64,000 nt of DNA, taken from NCBI RefSeq assembly GCF_012849095.1, contig NZ_CP051680.1:6444001-6508000 (forward strand). The letters are read 5' to 3'. How positions within the stretch are numbered: the stretch's first letter is position 1; each line of letters begins with the position of its first letter. This DNA comes from Cohnella herbarum. GTDB lineage: Bacteria > Bacillota > Bacilli > Paenibacillales > Paenibacillaceae. The notes under the pieces were generated by a model. The model did no database searches. It saw only the letters and a list, made by a program, of their open reading frames with translations, and was not told the DNA's origin. Shown here one piece after another: positions 42,929-51,496 of this stretch. Both the position numbers and the translations under genes were made by a program.

Positions 42929-43762
42929 TTATAGGAATCGGGCTTTTGTTTGAGCGATGATGTCGGAGTTTTTTTGTTCCAGGGCATAAATTTTCCGTTG
43001 TTGCTCCACGATCTGTCGAGCGAGCATGACCAGAGTGGACAGGGAGTCTAGCGTACCCTTGACTTCGCTTTTCTTGATCGCGTATTTGAAGTTCGTCCAT
43101 ACGGGAGATAAGCTGCTACGCGGCAAGCTTGCCGCGCTTCGCTGCGCCCTGATCTGAACCATGACCGGATCCATGGCATCCAACGACTCTCTAGCGGCCG
43201 CGATCTTGGCGGAAGTCGACTTCTTCGCCGAACTGAGCGCGGCTTCCTTAGATCTGATATCCTCCCGGGCATACTGGGTGGAGAGCTTGAGCGCGTCGGC
43301 CTGTGTTCGGAGGAGGGCGTTCAACGTCTTGTTCTTGAGCGGTTTGGCGATCGTAATCTGCTTGTTAACCGAGGCGTACGCATCGAATAAAGGTTGATAA
43401 CGATCCTTCGTCTGTTGGACTTGGGCGGTCAGCTTGCTGATTTGATCCGAGTTAATCAAACGAATTTGTTTGCGCAGCGCGATAGCCGCTTCTTCGTTAC
43501 GGTAGCGGAGCGCTTTGATCGTTGCCTCTGTGTCCTTGTCTTGCTTAAGCAAGGTGCCGAGCTCGCCGTATAGCGAGTTTAGTTTCGTTGCCGTCTGAGC
43601 GTCCGCCGTCGTTACGGCTTTGTCGAAAGAAATTTTGACGGGCACCGTCAGTTCGACGGTCCCCGCGGAAACCGGGGCGGCGGGCAAAGCGGTCATGGAG
43701 ACGACGAACGACAGCAACAATACAACGAACAAGAACAACCGGACGGGCTTTCTTGGCGACAT
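42929..43762 (-). CDS. Secreted coiled-coil protein of unknown function
   Basis: A 277-aa exported protein. The signal peptide ends near residue 33 (ALPAAPVSAG). The rest is almost all helix-forming: YGELGTLLKQDKDTEATIKA, YQPLFDAYASVNKQ, and a final ARQIVEQQRKIYALEQKNSD. No enzyme motif is seen. ATG 43762 is preceded by AAAGGAGG; the frame continues 15 codons upstream without a better start. Its leader contains an attenuator-like hairpin, so expression is probably tuned to a signal. Wall-associated or structural roles are possible. Confidence 0.75.
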   Translation of the reverse strand: MSPRKPVRLFLFVVLLLSFVVSMTALPAAPVSAGTVELTVPVKISFDKAVTTADAQTATKLNSLYGELGTLLKQDKDTEATIKALRYRNEEAAIALRKQIRLINSDQISKLTAQVQQTKDRYQPLFDAYASVNKQITIAKPLKNKTLNALLRTQADALKLSTQYAREDIRSKEAALSSAKKSTSAKIAAARESLDAMDPVMVQIRAQRSAASLPRSSLSPVWTNFKYAIKKSEVKGTLDSLSTLVMLARQIVEQQRKIYALEQKNSDIIAQTKARFL

Positions 43763-43784
43763 GCGAATTCCTCCTTTGGTTTGG

Positions 43785-43845
43785 ATACGACAAAAAAGCA
43801 CCTGCAAGAAAGGCTTAAATCAGCCTTATCTTACGGGTGCTTCCA
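43785..43845 (-). promoter_or_regulatory. Attenuator-like leader hairpin
   Basis: On the minus strand AAGCACC and GGTGCTTTTTT form the outer stem, with inner GTAAG/CTTGC and AAGGCT/AGCCTT pairs: a full intrinsic terminator between promoter and gene. Upstream CTTACG can pair instead with CGTAAG in its 5' arm, giving a competing antiterminator. No known riboswitch class was recognised. Confidence 0.6.
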
Positions 43846-43891
43846 TCGTAAGCGTTGAGAATTTAGTTGTGAAAATTAGTTGTGTTTGTCC

Positions 43892-43920
43892 AATATACCG
43901 AACTGTTCGAGGAGTGTCAA
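43892..43920 (-). promoter_or_regulatory. Promoter of the coiled-coil protein gene, with palindrome in the spacer
   Basis: On the minus strand TTGACA (43915-43920), a 17-base spacer and TATATT (43892-43897). CGAAC-T-GTTCG (plus strand, 43899-43909) is a perfect palindrome inside the spacer. The leader would be about 120 bases long. The remainder of 43921-44145 has no gene. Confidence 0.65.
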
Positions 43921-44145
43921 GATGCCATTTTCCGTTTCCAATCCGAACTGCGGACGATGCTCATTCGTTCCTCTTTTATTATAAGAAAATAGGTCAAAGG
44001 CACGTCAACATGAGCAATAGATCGTAAAGACAGGCGAAATTATTGCATCGGAGTTACCAATATGGCACTCTTAGTTTAAAGCTGCTGGCAATTTAACTGA
44101 AACGAAACGCAGCCATTCATAAGATGTCGGGAAGGGTGTATCGAA

Positions 44146-44934
44146 TTGGATTTGATGTTATCGGGTAAATCCGTTTTCGTGGCGGCGTCGAGCAAAGGCT
44201 TGGGCAAAGCGGTCGCGCTTCAATATGCGAGAGAAGGGGCACGCGTCACGATCGCGAGCCGAAGCTTGGAGCAGCTTGCGCAAGCGCGCGAGGAAATCCG
44301 GGCGTTGACCGGGGCCGAAGTGGGGATTTTTCAGATGGATGTCTCGAAAGACGAGGATATCCGCAACGCGATCCGGACGGCTGCCGCGGGAAGCGACGGC
44401 TTGGACGTACTGGTTACGAACGCCGGGGGACCGCAAGGTGGTTTTTTCTCAGATATGGCGGATAAAGATTGGACGGGAGGATTCGAGCTTAGCTTGCTCA
44501 GCACCATTCGCATGATTCGCGAAGCGTTGCCCTTCCTGAAAGCGTCAGGGGGAGGTCGAATCGTGAATTTGACGTCCACCTCCATTAAGCAGCCGATCGA
44601 TGGACTTATTCTATCGAACGTATTCCGGGCGGGCGTTAATGCCTTAACGAAAAGCCTGGCATCGGAATTGGCCGGGGACGGCATTCTGATCAACACGGTC
44701 GCGCCGGGCAGAATCGGGACGGACCGGATTGCGGAATTGGATATGAAGAGAGCGGCTAATCAAGGACGGACAGTAGACGATATTCAAGCGGAAGCGATCA
44801 AGCAAATTCCTCTCGGCAGAACGGGGACGCCCGAGGAATTCGCGCGTCACGTCGTATTCTACGGTTCGTTCGCCAACACCTACGTGACCGGACAGTCGTT
44901 GCTCGTGGACGGCGGTATGGTTAAGGGGTTGTAA
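44146..44934 (+). CDS. Short-chain dehydrogenase/reductase lacking the YxxxK pair
   Basis: A 262-aa SDR. The cofactor motif is ASSKGLGKAVALQYAREG, with NAG in LVTNAGGPQGG and the catalytic Ser region in IVNLTSTS. Where classical members have YxxxK this protein reads LSNVFRAGVNALTKSLA. That is a known FabG-like subfamily feature and leaves the activity uncertain. The start is TTG 44146, nine bases after GAAGGG. The C-terminal VTGQSLLVDGGM is intact. The substrate is unknown. Confidence 0.88.
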   Translation: MDLMLSGKSVFVAASSKGLGKAVALQYAREGARVTIASRSLEQLAQAREEIRALTGAEVGIFQMDVSKDEDIRNAIRTAAAGSDGLDVLVTNAGGPQGGFFSDMADKDWTGGFELSLLSTIRMIREALPFLKASGGGRIVNLTSTSIKQPIDGLILSNVFRAGVNALTKSLASELAGDGILINTVAPGRIGTDRIAELDMKRAANQGRTVDDIQAEAIKQIPLGRTGTPEEFARHVVFYGSFANTYVTGQSLLVDGGMVKGL

Positions 44935-45074
44935 CCTAGCCAAGCCCGAATTAGTCGAAGAAGCCATCCATTCATCCCAGCGTTATGCATAATTTTCCTG
45001 CTTTCGGAGCATTCTCAATGGTGTTTCCGCTCGCGAAAAGCTGTGGGAAAACCGTACATAACGAGGTGCATGGA

Positions 45075-47159
45075 TTGCGCGGAAAATGGAAAGCGATTTT
45101 GCTGTGGAGTTGCGTTTCGTTAGCGGGGGCGGCTTCTTTTGCGGTTGTGGCCCTCATGAGAGGAGAGACGGTAAACGCGGTATGGCTCGTCGCGGCTTCC
45201 GTGTGCTTCTATGCCGTCGCTTACCGATTCTATGCCAGGTTCATGGCAAGGAAAGTGCTCGAGATCGATGACCGGCGGAAGACTCCCGCGGAAGTGCATA
45301 ATGACGGCAAAGATTTCGTGCCTACGCACAAAGGAGTTCTGTTCGGACATCATTTTGCCGCGATCGCGGGAGCCGGCCCGCTCGTCGGCCCCGTACTCGC
45401 GGCGCAAATGGGCTATTTGCCGGGCGCTTTGTGGATCATCGTCGGCGTAATCGTGGCAGGCGCGGTGCAGGACTTTATCGTGCTGTTCGCCTCGACGCGT
45501 CGGGACGGCAAATCGTTGGGAGATATGATCAAGGAAGAGATGGGACGGGTCACGGGCCTCATCGCGATGATCGGCATATTGGGGATCATGATTATTTTGC
45601 TGGCCGTATTGGCGCTTATCGTAGTGAAGGCATTAATCGGAAGCCCTTGGGGGATGTTCACGATCGCGTGCACGATCCCGATTGCCTTGCTTATGGGCGT
45701 CTATATGCGCTATATCCGTCCGGGAAGGGTTACCGAAGCATCGGTCGTCGGATTCGTTCTGTTGATTGCGGCGCTGATCTACGGGCAGTCGGTAGCCGAA
45801 AGCGCGACGCTTGCTCCTCTGTTTACATATCAAGGGGAAACGATCGCTTATTTGCTCATCGGTTACGGATTCGTCGCCTCGGTCATGCCGGTATGGTTGT
45901 TGCTGGCTCCGCGCGATTATTTAAGCACGTTCCTGAAAATCGGCACGATTACGGCGCTCGCCATCGGCATTCTCGTTGTCATGCCGGATATGTTGATGCC
46001 TTACGCTTCGAAATTCGTGGACGGTACGGGTCCCGTTTTCTCCGGTAACGTATTTCCGTTTCTGTTCATTACGATCGCTTGCGGCTCCGTGTCCGGATTT
46101 CACGCGTTAATCGCCTCCGGCACGACTCCGAAAATGATCGAGCGCGAATCGCACATGACGTCCATCGGATACGGCGCTATGCTGACCGAGTCCTTCGTGG
46201 CGATGATGGCCTTAATTGCCGCATGCATTATTACGCCCGGCATTTATTTCGCTATTAACAGTCCTGCCTCGGTCATCGGAGCGGACGCGCTGCAAGCGGC
46301 TTCGACGATTTCTTCCTGGGGTTACTCCGTTTCGGCGGAGGAACTTACGACGCTTGCCCGGGACATCGGAGAATCTACGGTGCTGTCCAGGACGGGCGGC
46401 GCGCCGACGCTTGCCGTAGGGATGGCGAATATTTTGTCCAACGTCGTCGGAGGCAAAGCTTTGATGTCTTTCTGGTACCACTTCGCGATCTTGTTCGAAG
46501 CGTTGTTCATTCTGACGACGGTCGATGCCGGGACAAGGGTAGGAAGGTTCATGGTTCAGGAATTATTGGGTACAGTAAATAAGCGGCTCGGAAATACGGA
46601 ATCGTTCATGGGGAATATGATCGCCACGGCGATCTGCGTATTCGCTTGGGGATATTTTCTCGTTCAGGGGGTGATCGATCCTCTTGGCGGCATTAATTCC
46701 TTGTGGGCGCTGTTCGGGATCGCGAATCAGATGCTCGCCGGCATAGCTTTGATCTTCGGTACGACGATTCTGTTCAAAATGGGCAAAAAAGCTTATGTAT
46801 GGGTGACGCTCTTGCCTGCTTCGGGGCTGCTAGTCGTGACGATGACCGCGGGGTATCAGAAGCTGTTTCATGCTAAGCCCGCTATCGGATTTTTGGCTCA
46901 GGCCAGACAGTTCCAGAATGCGAAGAATAAAGGGGAAGTCATCGGAGCCGCCGCGAACTTGGGCCAGATGGCGCAAATCGTGAGGAACAACTACGTGAAC
47001 GCGGTCATCTGCGGAATGTTCATGCTTGTCGTTATCGTCGTGTTCATCGCCGCGATCCGGATATGGGCACGCATTCTGTCGGGGCGATCCTTTACGCTCC
47101 ATGAAGCGCCTTACGTCGTTCGAGATCCCGAACCTTTGGAGGGGAAAGCGCATGTTTGA
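45075..47159 (+). CDS. cstA: Carbon starvation protein CstA, pyruvate/peptide transporter
   Basis: A polytopic membrane protein of about 694 aa. CstA-family blocks include VHNDGKDFVPTHKGVLFGHH, AAIAGAGPLVGPVLAAQMGY, FHALIASGTTPKMIERE and WALFGIANQMLAGIAL. Relatives (CstA, BtsT) import pyruvate or peptides. TTG 45075 is proposed as the start (GAGGTG six bases upstream). The frame is open for 30 more codons to ATG 44985, but those lack a ribosome site. The small YbdD-like gene overlaps its end. Confidence 0.9.
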   Translation: MRGKWKAILLWSCVSLAGAASFAVVALMRGETVNAVWLVAASVCFYAVAYRFYARFMARKVLEIDDRRKTPAEVHNDGKDFVPTHKGVLFGHHFAAIAGAGPLVGPVLAAQMGYLPGALWIIVGVIVAGAVQDFIVLFASTRRDGKSLGDMIKEEMGRVTGLIAMIGILGIMIILLAVLALIVVKALIGSPWGMFTIACTIPIALLMGVYMRYIRPGRVTEASVVGFVLLIAALIYGQSVAESATLAPLFTYQGETIAYLLIGYGFVASVMPVWLLLAPRDYLSTFLKIGTITALAIGILVVMPDMLMPYASKFVDGTGPVFSGNVFPFLFITIACGSVSGFHALIASGTTPKMIERESHMTSIGYGAMLTESFVAMMALIAACIITPGIYFAINSPASVIGADALQAASTISSWGYSVSAEELTTLARDIGESTVLSRTGGAPTLAVGMANILSNVVGGKALMSFWYHFAILFEALFILTTVDAGTRVGRFMVQELLGTVNKRLGNTESFMGNMIATAICVFAWGYFLVQGVIDPLGGINSLWALFGIANQMLAGIALIFGTTILFKMGKKAYVWVTLLPASGLLVVTMTAGYQKLFHAKPAIGFLAQARQFQNAKNKGEVIGAAANLGQMAQIVRNNYVNAVICGMFMLVVIVVFIAAIRIWARILSGRSFTLHEAPYVVRDPEPLEGKAHV

Positions 47160-47355
47160 AAAAATAGTCGGAGCGTTGAAGGTACGGCGGCAATTTCTCG
47201 ATTTGCTTGTAGGGGTGCCCCATTACGAAACCTATGTCCGGCATCGCCGGACGCACCATCCCGATGAGCCGATCAAGTCGCGCGATCGGTTTTTCCGCGA
47301 GGCTCAGGAAGCGCGGTACAACGCGAAAGGCGGCAAAATCTCTCGTTGCTGTTAA
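47152..47355 (+). CDS. YbdD/YjiX-family small protein, CstA partner
   Basis: A 67-aa protein of the YbdD/YjiX (CstX) family: GVPHYETYVRHRRTHHPDEP, RDRFFREAQEARYN and the Cys-Cys end ISRCC. GGAGGGG is before the ATG, and the gene overlaps the cstA stop by eight bases, so translation is coupled. The family is consistently encoded with CstA/BtsT and is thought to be needed for transport. Confidence 0.9.
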   Translation: MFEKIVGALKVRRQFLDLLVGVPHYETYVRHRRTHHPDEPIKSRDRFFREAQEARYNAKGGKISRCC

Positions 47356-47375
47356 ACGTCAAGAGCCTCCCCGAG

Positions 47376-48059
47376 TTAGAACAGCACCGTTTGCTCCACG
47401 ATACATTCCGCAGTATCGTTCTTGACGTTCCCGACGATCGGTGAAACCGGGTACGCCTTCATCGTATCTGCCGGATAAGGAAGCAACAGACCCGTGAGCC
47501 GCTCGACGTCGTCGTTACGGCGGTCCAGCCATAAGGCTTCGTCTTCGGGGCGGAGTATGACCGGCATCCGATCGTGGATGTCGGCCATTAAGCTGTTCGG
47601 AGTCGTCGTTATGATCGTGCAAGTGCTGATTTTGCGTCCATCGGGCGAGGACCATGTATCGTACAAGGCGGCCATGGAGAAAAGGGCACCATCCTTCATC
47701 GTAATGCGCATCGGTTGTTTTTTGCCCCCGTGGGGCTTCCACTCGTAGAAACCGTCCGCGGGAACGATCGCTCTTTTTCGCCGGATTAAGGTCTTAAACG
47801 AATTTTTCTCGAGCAGCGTTTCCGCGCGCGCGTTGATCATCTTGCTTCCGATTTTGTCATCCGAAGCCCATGAAGGCACGAGTCCCCAGCGCAACTCCCC
47901 TAGTCTGTTTTTCTCCCCGTCATGAATGACCGCCAGGATGTTCTGCATGGGAGCGACGTTGTATCGGGGCAAATGATAGCGGCTTCCGGCAGGCAACTCG
48001 TCCAGATACTTCAGCATAAGCTCTTCCATCGTCACTACGATCGTATATCTTCCGCACAT
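47376..48059 (-). CDS. SOS response-associated peptidase, YedK/HMCES
   Basis: A 227-aa protein. Mature Cys2 (MCGRYT) forms the thiazolidine crosslink to abasic sites in single-stranded DNA. Supporting residues are in RYNVAP, WGLVPSWA, MINARAET, the catalytic Glu in DGFYEWK and the His in IHDRMPVIL. It shields abasic sites during replication. AGGAGGG lies before the ATG. A LexA-type box 84 bp upstream is shared with the divergent yolD-like gene. Confidence 0.95.
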   Translation of the reverse strand: MCGRYTIVVTMEELMLKYLDELPAGSRYHLPRYNVAPMQNILAVIHDGEKNRLGELRWGLVPSWASDDKIGSKMINARAETLLEKNSFKTLIRRKRAIVPADGFYEWKPHGGKKQPMRITMKDGALFSMAALYDTWSSPDGRKISTCTIITTTPNSLMADIHDRMPVILRPEDEALWLDRRNDDVERLTGLLLPYPADTMKAYPVSPIVGNVKNDTAECIVEQTVLF

Positions 48060-48142
48060 CGCTTGTCCCTCCTGCCTCTAGACTCTTACAACCCTCTTTT
48101 CCAGTATAAGCTCGAAAATACAAAAAATAAACATGGATTAAA

Positions 48143-48163
48143 GAACGTTTGTTCGCATATAAT
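48143..48163 (+). promoter_or_regulatory. LexA/DinR box in the yolD-like promoter
   Basis: GAAC-GTTT-GTTC (48143-48154), followed by G, fits the Gram-positive DinR box (CGAACRNRYGTTYG). It sits directly before TATAAT (48158-48163), so LexA would block the promoter. The divergent HMCES gene lies on the other side and may share it. Confidence 0.75.
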
Positions 48164-48205
48164 GAATTATACAGACCGGACGAATAGGATCGGAGGACAC
48201 TATAA

Positions 48206-48532
48206 ATGAGCAAAAAGCTGGAGGATTCCGGATTATGGGAGTCAAGTCGGATGATGCTTACGGAGTACAAGGAACGAATGATCGCCGAGAACTCGGATTT
48301 CAAGCTGAAGCGGTCGATGAAGCCCGTGTTAGATGAGCAACAATGGGAAGAGATCATGCGGGTGCTTATGGAGTCGCTGGGAATGAGGGTCGTGGCGCAT
48401 TTTAAGCTGTACCATGAATATGAAGACTGCGCGGCGATCGGTATCGTCGATAAGGTGGATCCGTATACCCGCACATTCCTAATCGATGGGGAACGGTTTA
48501 AGATGGAGGATATTATCGGCGCAAAATTGTAA
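48206..48532 (+). CDS. YolD-like family protein
   Basis: A 108-aa protein with YolD-like features: KLEDSGLWESSRMMLTEYKE, a helix with QWEEIMRVLMES, and the ending VDPYTRTFLIDGERFKMEDI. YolD proteins are usually encoded next to Y-family polymerases of the SOS response; no polymerase is present here. GGAGG precedes the ATG, and a LexA box overlaps its promoter. The function is unknown. Confidence 0.85.
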   Translation: MSKKLEDSGLWESSRMMLTEYKERMIAENSDFKLKRSMKPVLDEQQWEEIMRVLMESLGMRVVAHFKLYHEYEDCAAIGIVDKVDPYTRTFLIDGERFKMEDIIGAKL

Positions 48533-48579
48533 TTAGGAAAACAAGGCGTCCATGAAGCGATTAATAAGGTAAAACAATT

Positions 48580-48617
48580 AGCCAATCAGCGTCGGGGGAT
48601 TAATAGGCTGAGTGGCT
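48580..48617 (+). terminator. Probable terminator of the yolD-like gene
   Basis: AGCCA-AT-CAGC pairs with GCTG-AG-TGGCT. ATTT and, later, ATTTT follow. A weak T-tract lowers confidence. Confidence 0.4.
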
Positions 48618-48693
48618 ATTTGGCGCTATTTTAACTGGGAATACGATACTCAGACAACGGGGGAGATGTTGAATGGGGGAGCTACTCAGTCCT

Positions 48694-49269
48694 TCAGTAA
48701 CCGTCAATATCCGAACTGATAATATCCGAACTGATAATATCCTGAGCAACTTCGGTCATATCGTTGTTGAACTGATGTCCGCGCCCATCGAATGGACGAA
48801 TAACGGCATGAGGAAGCTTCTCGGCGTATAGCGAAAGATGAGCAAACGGCACCCATTCATCGTCGCGGCTATGATAAAAGAATAGCGGGTGAACTTTGGA
48901 AAGCTTTGAAGCAAACTGTTCATTAAGCGCATACTCTTCCACTTCCCAATCCTCGGCACCCCAGTAGGGAGAAGCGACAAGGAACACGCCGGCAATGCGA
49001 TTCGCGGTATCTACTTCGGAAAGATATTTCAGCAAAAATGAAGCTCCTAAAGAATGCCCGACAAGGAGCACTTCTCCATCTCGCGAGGCTATGTATTGGA
49101 TAATTTGTTCTTTCCATGCTGCATAGTCGGGCTTGTCTTCTTCAGGCATTCTTGGAAAACACACCTCGTAACCGGAGCCCAAAACTTCTTGAAGATGCGC
49201 TGCCAACTTCACGTCCGCATCGTATGCTCCTTCTCCGCCACCTTGAATGAATAACAATTGTTTTGTCAC
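48694..49269 (-). CDS. Alpha/beta hydrolase, RBBP9/YdeN type
   Basis: A 191-aa small serine hydrolase (QLLFIQGGGEGAYDAD; nucleophile elbow GHSLGAS; acid in HSRDDEWVPF; His in DGRGHQFNND). The start is GTG 49269, nine bases after GGGAGG; the frame extends much further upstream through non-coding repeat DNA. The end carries a recent 15-bp duplication (IISSDIISSD). The substrate is unknown. Confidence 0.88.
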   Translation of the reverse strand: MTKQLLFIQGGGEGAYDADVKLAAHLQEVLGSGYEVCFPRMPEEDKPDYAAWKEQIIQYIASRDGEVLLVGHSLGASFLLKYLSEVDTANRIAGVFLVASPYWGAEDWEVEEYALNEQFASKLSKVHPLFFYHSRDDEWVPFAHLSLYAEKLPHAVIRPFDGRGHQFNNDMTEVAQDIISSDIISSDIDGY

Positions 49270-49439
49270 TGTTGTCTTCCTCCCATGCAAAATTATCATC
49301 TTTATTTTAACTATAAATAATAATAGAGGTTTCTTATTGATTGCTATCTTTCCGCTTCTGCTAAGAGTTTCGATCGTCCAATAGCGGTCATAACTTTCCA
49401 ATCCTCGGAGTTTCGAGCCGATAATCTGCATGGGATGTG

Positions 49440-49760
49440 GGGGCGGTAGCGAGGGATAGGCGGAAAATCGGGCTAACTCGGTCACGGATGAGCAGAGTAG
49501 CGGGGAGATAGGCTGAAAATCCGGCCTAGGTAGCAGGGAGTTAGACGGAAAATCAGGCGAAGTCGGGCATGGGTCGGCTCGGTTGCGGGAATTAGACGAA
49601 AAATCAGGCGAATTCGGTCACGAATGGGCTGGGTAGCGGGGAGATAGGCTGAAAATCCGGCTAACTCGGTCACGGATGGGCTGGGTAGCGGGGTATAGGC
49701 TGAAAATCCGGCTAATTCGGTCACGGATGAGCAGGGTAGCGGGAGTTAGGCGGAGAATCG
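49440..49760. repeat. Tandem array B, six to seven units of about 51-52 bp
   Basis: GAAAATC followed by CGGCTAACTCGG or close variants recurs near 49463, 49515, 49548 (short unit), 49599, 49651, 49702 and 49753. Most spacings are 51-52 bp. Units also share GGGCTGGGTAGCGGGGAGATAGG. It fills most of the 493-bp gap between the hydrolase and acetyltransferase genes and reaches the latter's stop codon. The remaining 49270-49440 holds no recognised element. Confidence 0.85.
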
Positions 49761-49762
49761 CT

Positions 49763-50206
49763 CTAAGTCCGATGTATGCCGCCATACTCCATCAAATAAT
49801 ACGCCCCATTCGAGGATACGCCGTCCCCTTTAATGTGCCAGCCCTGCGAGCGATAGAAGCGTAGGGCTTTCGCATTTTCTTTGATGCATTTTAGCGTAAG
49901 CGGCGGGGAAGCGTCGAAAGTTTCATAGCAGGTTTGCAGGAGCTTCGTGCCCACCTGTTGCCCTGTATAGTCGGGATGGACGTAAAGATGGTGAATGAAG
50001 TGATCGGGAATCCATACCGCGACGAATCCAATTATCCTTGCGCCGTTGGTCGCGACAAGCACGAGTTCGCCTTCGGTGTCCCGATCGAAGTCTTCGGGCG
50101 CGAGCTTGGAGGAATCCATCCAAGTAAAATATTGCGCGCGGGATTTCAAATAAATTTCCCTTAGGGCGCTATGGTCTTGTTTGGTAGCTTGCCTGACCCG
50201 CAGCAT
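49763..50206 (-). CDS. GNAT-family N-acetyltransferase
   Basis: A 147-aa acetyltransferase. Acetyl-CoA-binding residues lie in HHLYVHPDYTGQQVGTKLLQ; the final strands are TLKCIKENAKALRFYRSQGW and the end is AYYLMEYG. The start is ATG 50206, seven bases after GGAGG. The substrate cannot be told from the sequence. Confidence 0.9.
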   Translation of the reverse strand: MLRVRQATKQDHSALREIYLKSRAQYFTWMDSSKLAPEDFDRDTEGELVLVATNGARIIGFVAVWIPDHFIHHLYVHPDYTGQQVGTKLLQTCYETFDASPPLTLKCIKENAKALRFYRSQGWHIKGDGVSSNGAYYLMEYGGIHRT

Positions 50207-50471
50207 CGCCACTCCTCCAGTTCATCGTTGGTCGATCCAACACATATAACGTAATTGAATCACAGAGCGGCTTGGCGTTCAAGGAGGAAGTAGTCGGCGG
50301 GTGAGCATAAACTTCGGAATTGAGTGGTCAAAAAGGTGCATGACCGAAGACCTAATTTAAACGCTATGCGTTATACGAGTGTGGTATACTAGGTTAAAAT
50401 AGCGTTTGCAATTCTGTTGGTCTATCGTTACACGGGCGCGCATCTATAGAGTCGATCGTCGGAGGTCCATC

Positions 50472-51323
50472 ATGTTCGAGAAAGTACTGCCCCCAATTCA
50501 AACCTATGAAGCAAGGGACGGAAGGTCGTTGTGCTACCGTCATTATTTGGCGGATTCGAATAAAGTCGTCATTCTGCTGCATGGAATCTCGGAGGACGGG
50601 CAATATTTGCATCCGCTGGCCGAATTTATTTCCAAACGGCAATTGGCTCAAGTCATCGTGCCCGATCTTAGAGGTTACGGATTACATCCGGTCCGCAGGG
50701 GCGACGTGGAATATATTGGCCAGCATGACGACGATATCGAGGATTTGATAAAATGGCTCAGATCGCGCGCGTCCTCTCCGCTTACTTTGATCATGGCGGG
50801 ACATTCCGGCGGAGGAGGGAATGCGATTCGCCTGGCCGTCCATCGGGTTTCCCGGGAGATCGCCGCATTCCTGCTGCTCGCGCCTTCCGTTCATCCGAAA
50901 GCGCCGATCAGCCACGAGAAGGAACCGTGGAGCACGATTCAGATCGACAAGCAGAGGGTTCGCATCTTGACTGTTCTGAGCGCTGTTGGTATCCGACATC
51001 TGAATAAATGGGTCGTCATGCGCAACGACAAGCCGATTGCGAGCAGACATGGGCGAGAAACTTTGGAGCTCAGCTACAGGTTGATGCTGTCCAGAACGCC
51101 GAAAGCCAAGTACGAGCGTTATTTGCGGGCGATGACCCAACCGACGCTCGTATTGGTCGGAGATAAAGAGGAAGTATTCATTCCCGGTCAATATGCGCCG
51201 ATGTTCGCCCAATACAATCAAGCCAAGGTAGAGACGGTACTGGATTGCGATCACGACGGCATCCTCGCGAACAAGGGGACATTCCGTGAAGTCGAGAGCT
51301 GGCTTCGGGCTTTGAAGGTTTAG
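50472..51323 (+). CDS. Alpha/beta hydrolase, lysophospholipase-like
   Basis: A 283-aa hydrolase (VVILLHGISEDGQYLHPLAE oxyanion region; nucleophile in AGHSGGGGNA; acid in LVGDKEEVF; His in DCDHDGILA). The elbow GHSGGG and the cap region fit monoglyceride-lipase-like enzymes. There is no signal peptide. GGAGGT lies five bases before ATG 50472. It stands alone and ends at a strong terminator. The substrate is unknown. Confidence 0.88.
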   Translation: MFEKVLPPIQTYEARDGRSLCYRHYLADSNKVVILLHGISEDGQYLHPLAEFISKRQLAQVIVPDLRGYGLHPVRRGDVEYIGQHDDDIEDLIKWLRSRASSPLTLIMAGHSGGGGNAIRLAVHRVSREIAAFLLLAPSVHPKAPISHEKEPWSTIQIDKQRVRILTVLSAVGIRHLNKWVVMRNDKPIASRHGRETLELSYRLMLSRTPKAKYERYLRAMTQPTLVLVGDKEEVFIPGQYAPMFAQYNQAKVETVLDCDHDGILANKGTFREVESWLRALKV

Positions 51324-51362
51324 AGAATGAGGGATTAACCATAGCTATAAATGAGAATAGGG

Positions 51363-51392
51363 AACCCCGACGCATTACGGTCGGGTTTTTTT
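51363..51392 (+). terminator. Rho-independent terminator
   Basis: AACCCCGAC and GTCGGGTT arms followed by a run of T residues. Confidence 0.9.
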
Positions 51393-51425
51393 GCGCGCGG
51401 TTCAGGAGAGGGGGATCTCAAAAGT

Positions 51426-51457
51426 TGTGGACAGGCTGTGCATAAGTCTGTGGATAA
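51426..51457 (+). promoter_or_regulatory. Cluster of three DnaA-box-like sites
   Basis: TGTGGACAG (51426), TGTGCATAA (51437) and TGTGGATAA (51449) lie in the same orientation, 11 and 12 bases apart. The last is a perfect DnaA box, the second has one mismatch and the first two. It sits between a terminator and tandem array C. Confidence 0.5.
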
Positions 51458-51496
51458 GTTGGTGGATTACAAACTCTAGAGCGCAGGATAGAGTAT

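Noticed and set aside
49482..49724. 80-codon minus-strand frame in array B, and the long upstream extension of the hydrolase frame to 49485
   Set aside because: Both run through repeat DNA. The hydrolase has a clear ribosome site at GTG 49269.
51426..51457. Chromosomal or plasmid replication origin
   Set aside because: Only three DnaA-like boxes, no AT-rich unwinding region beside them and no replication genes nearby.
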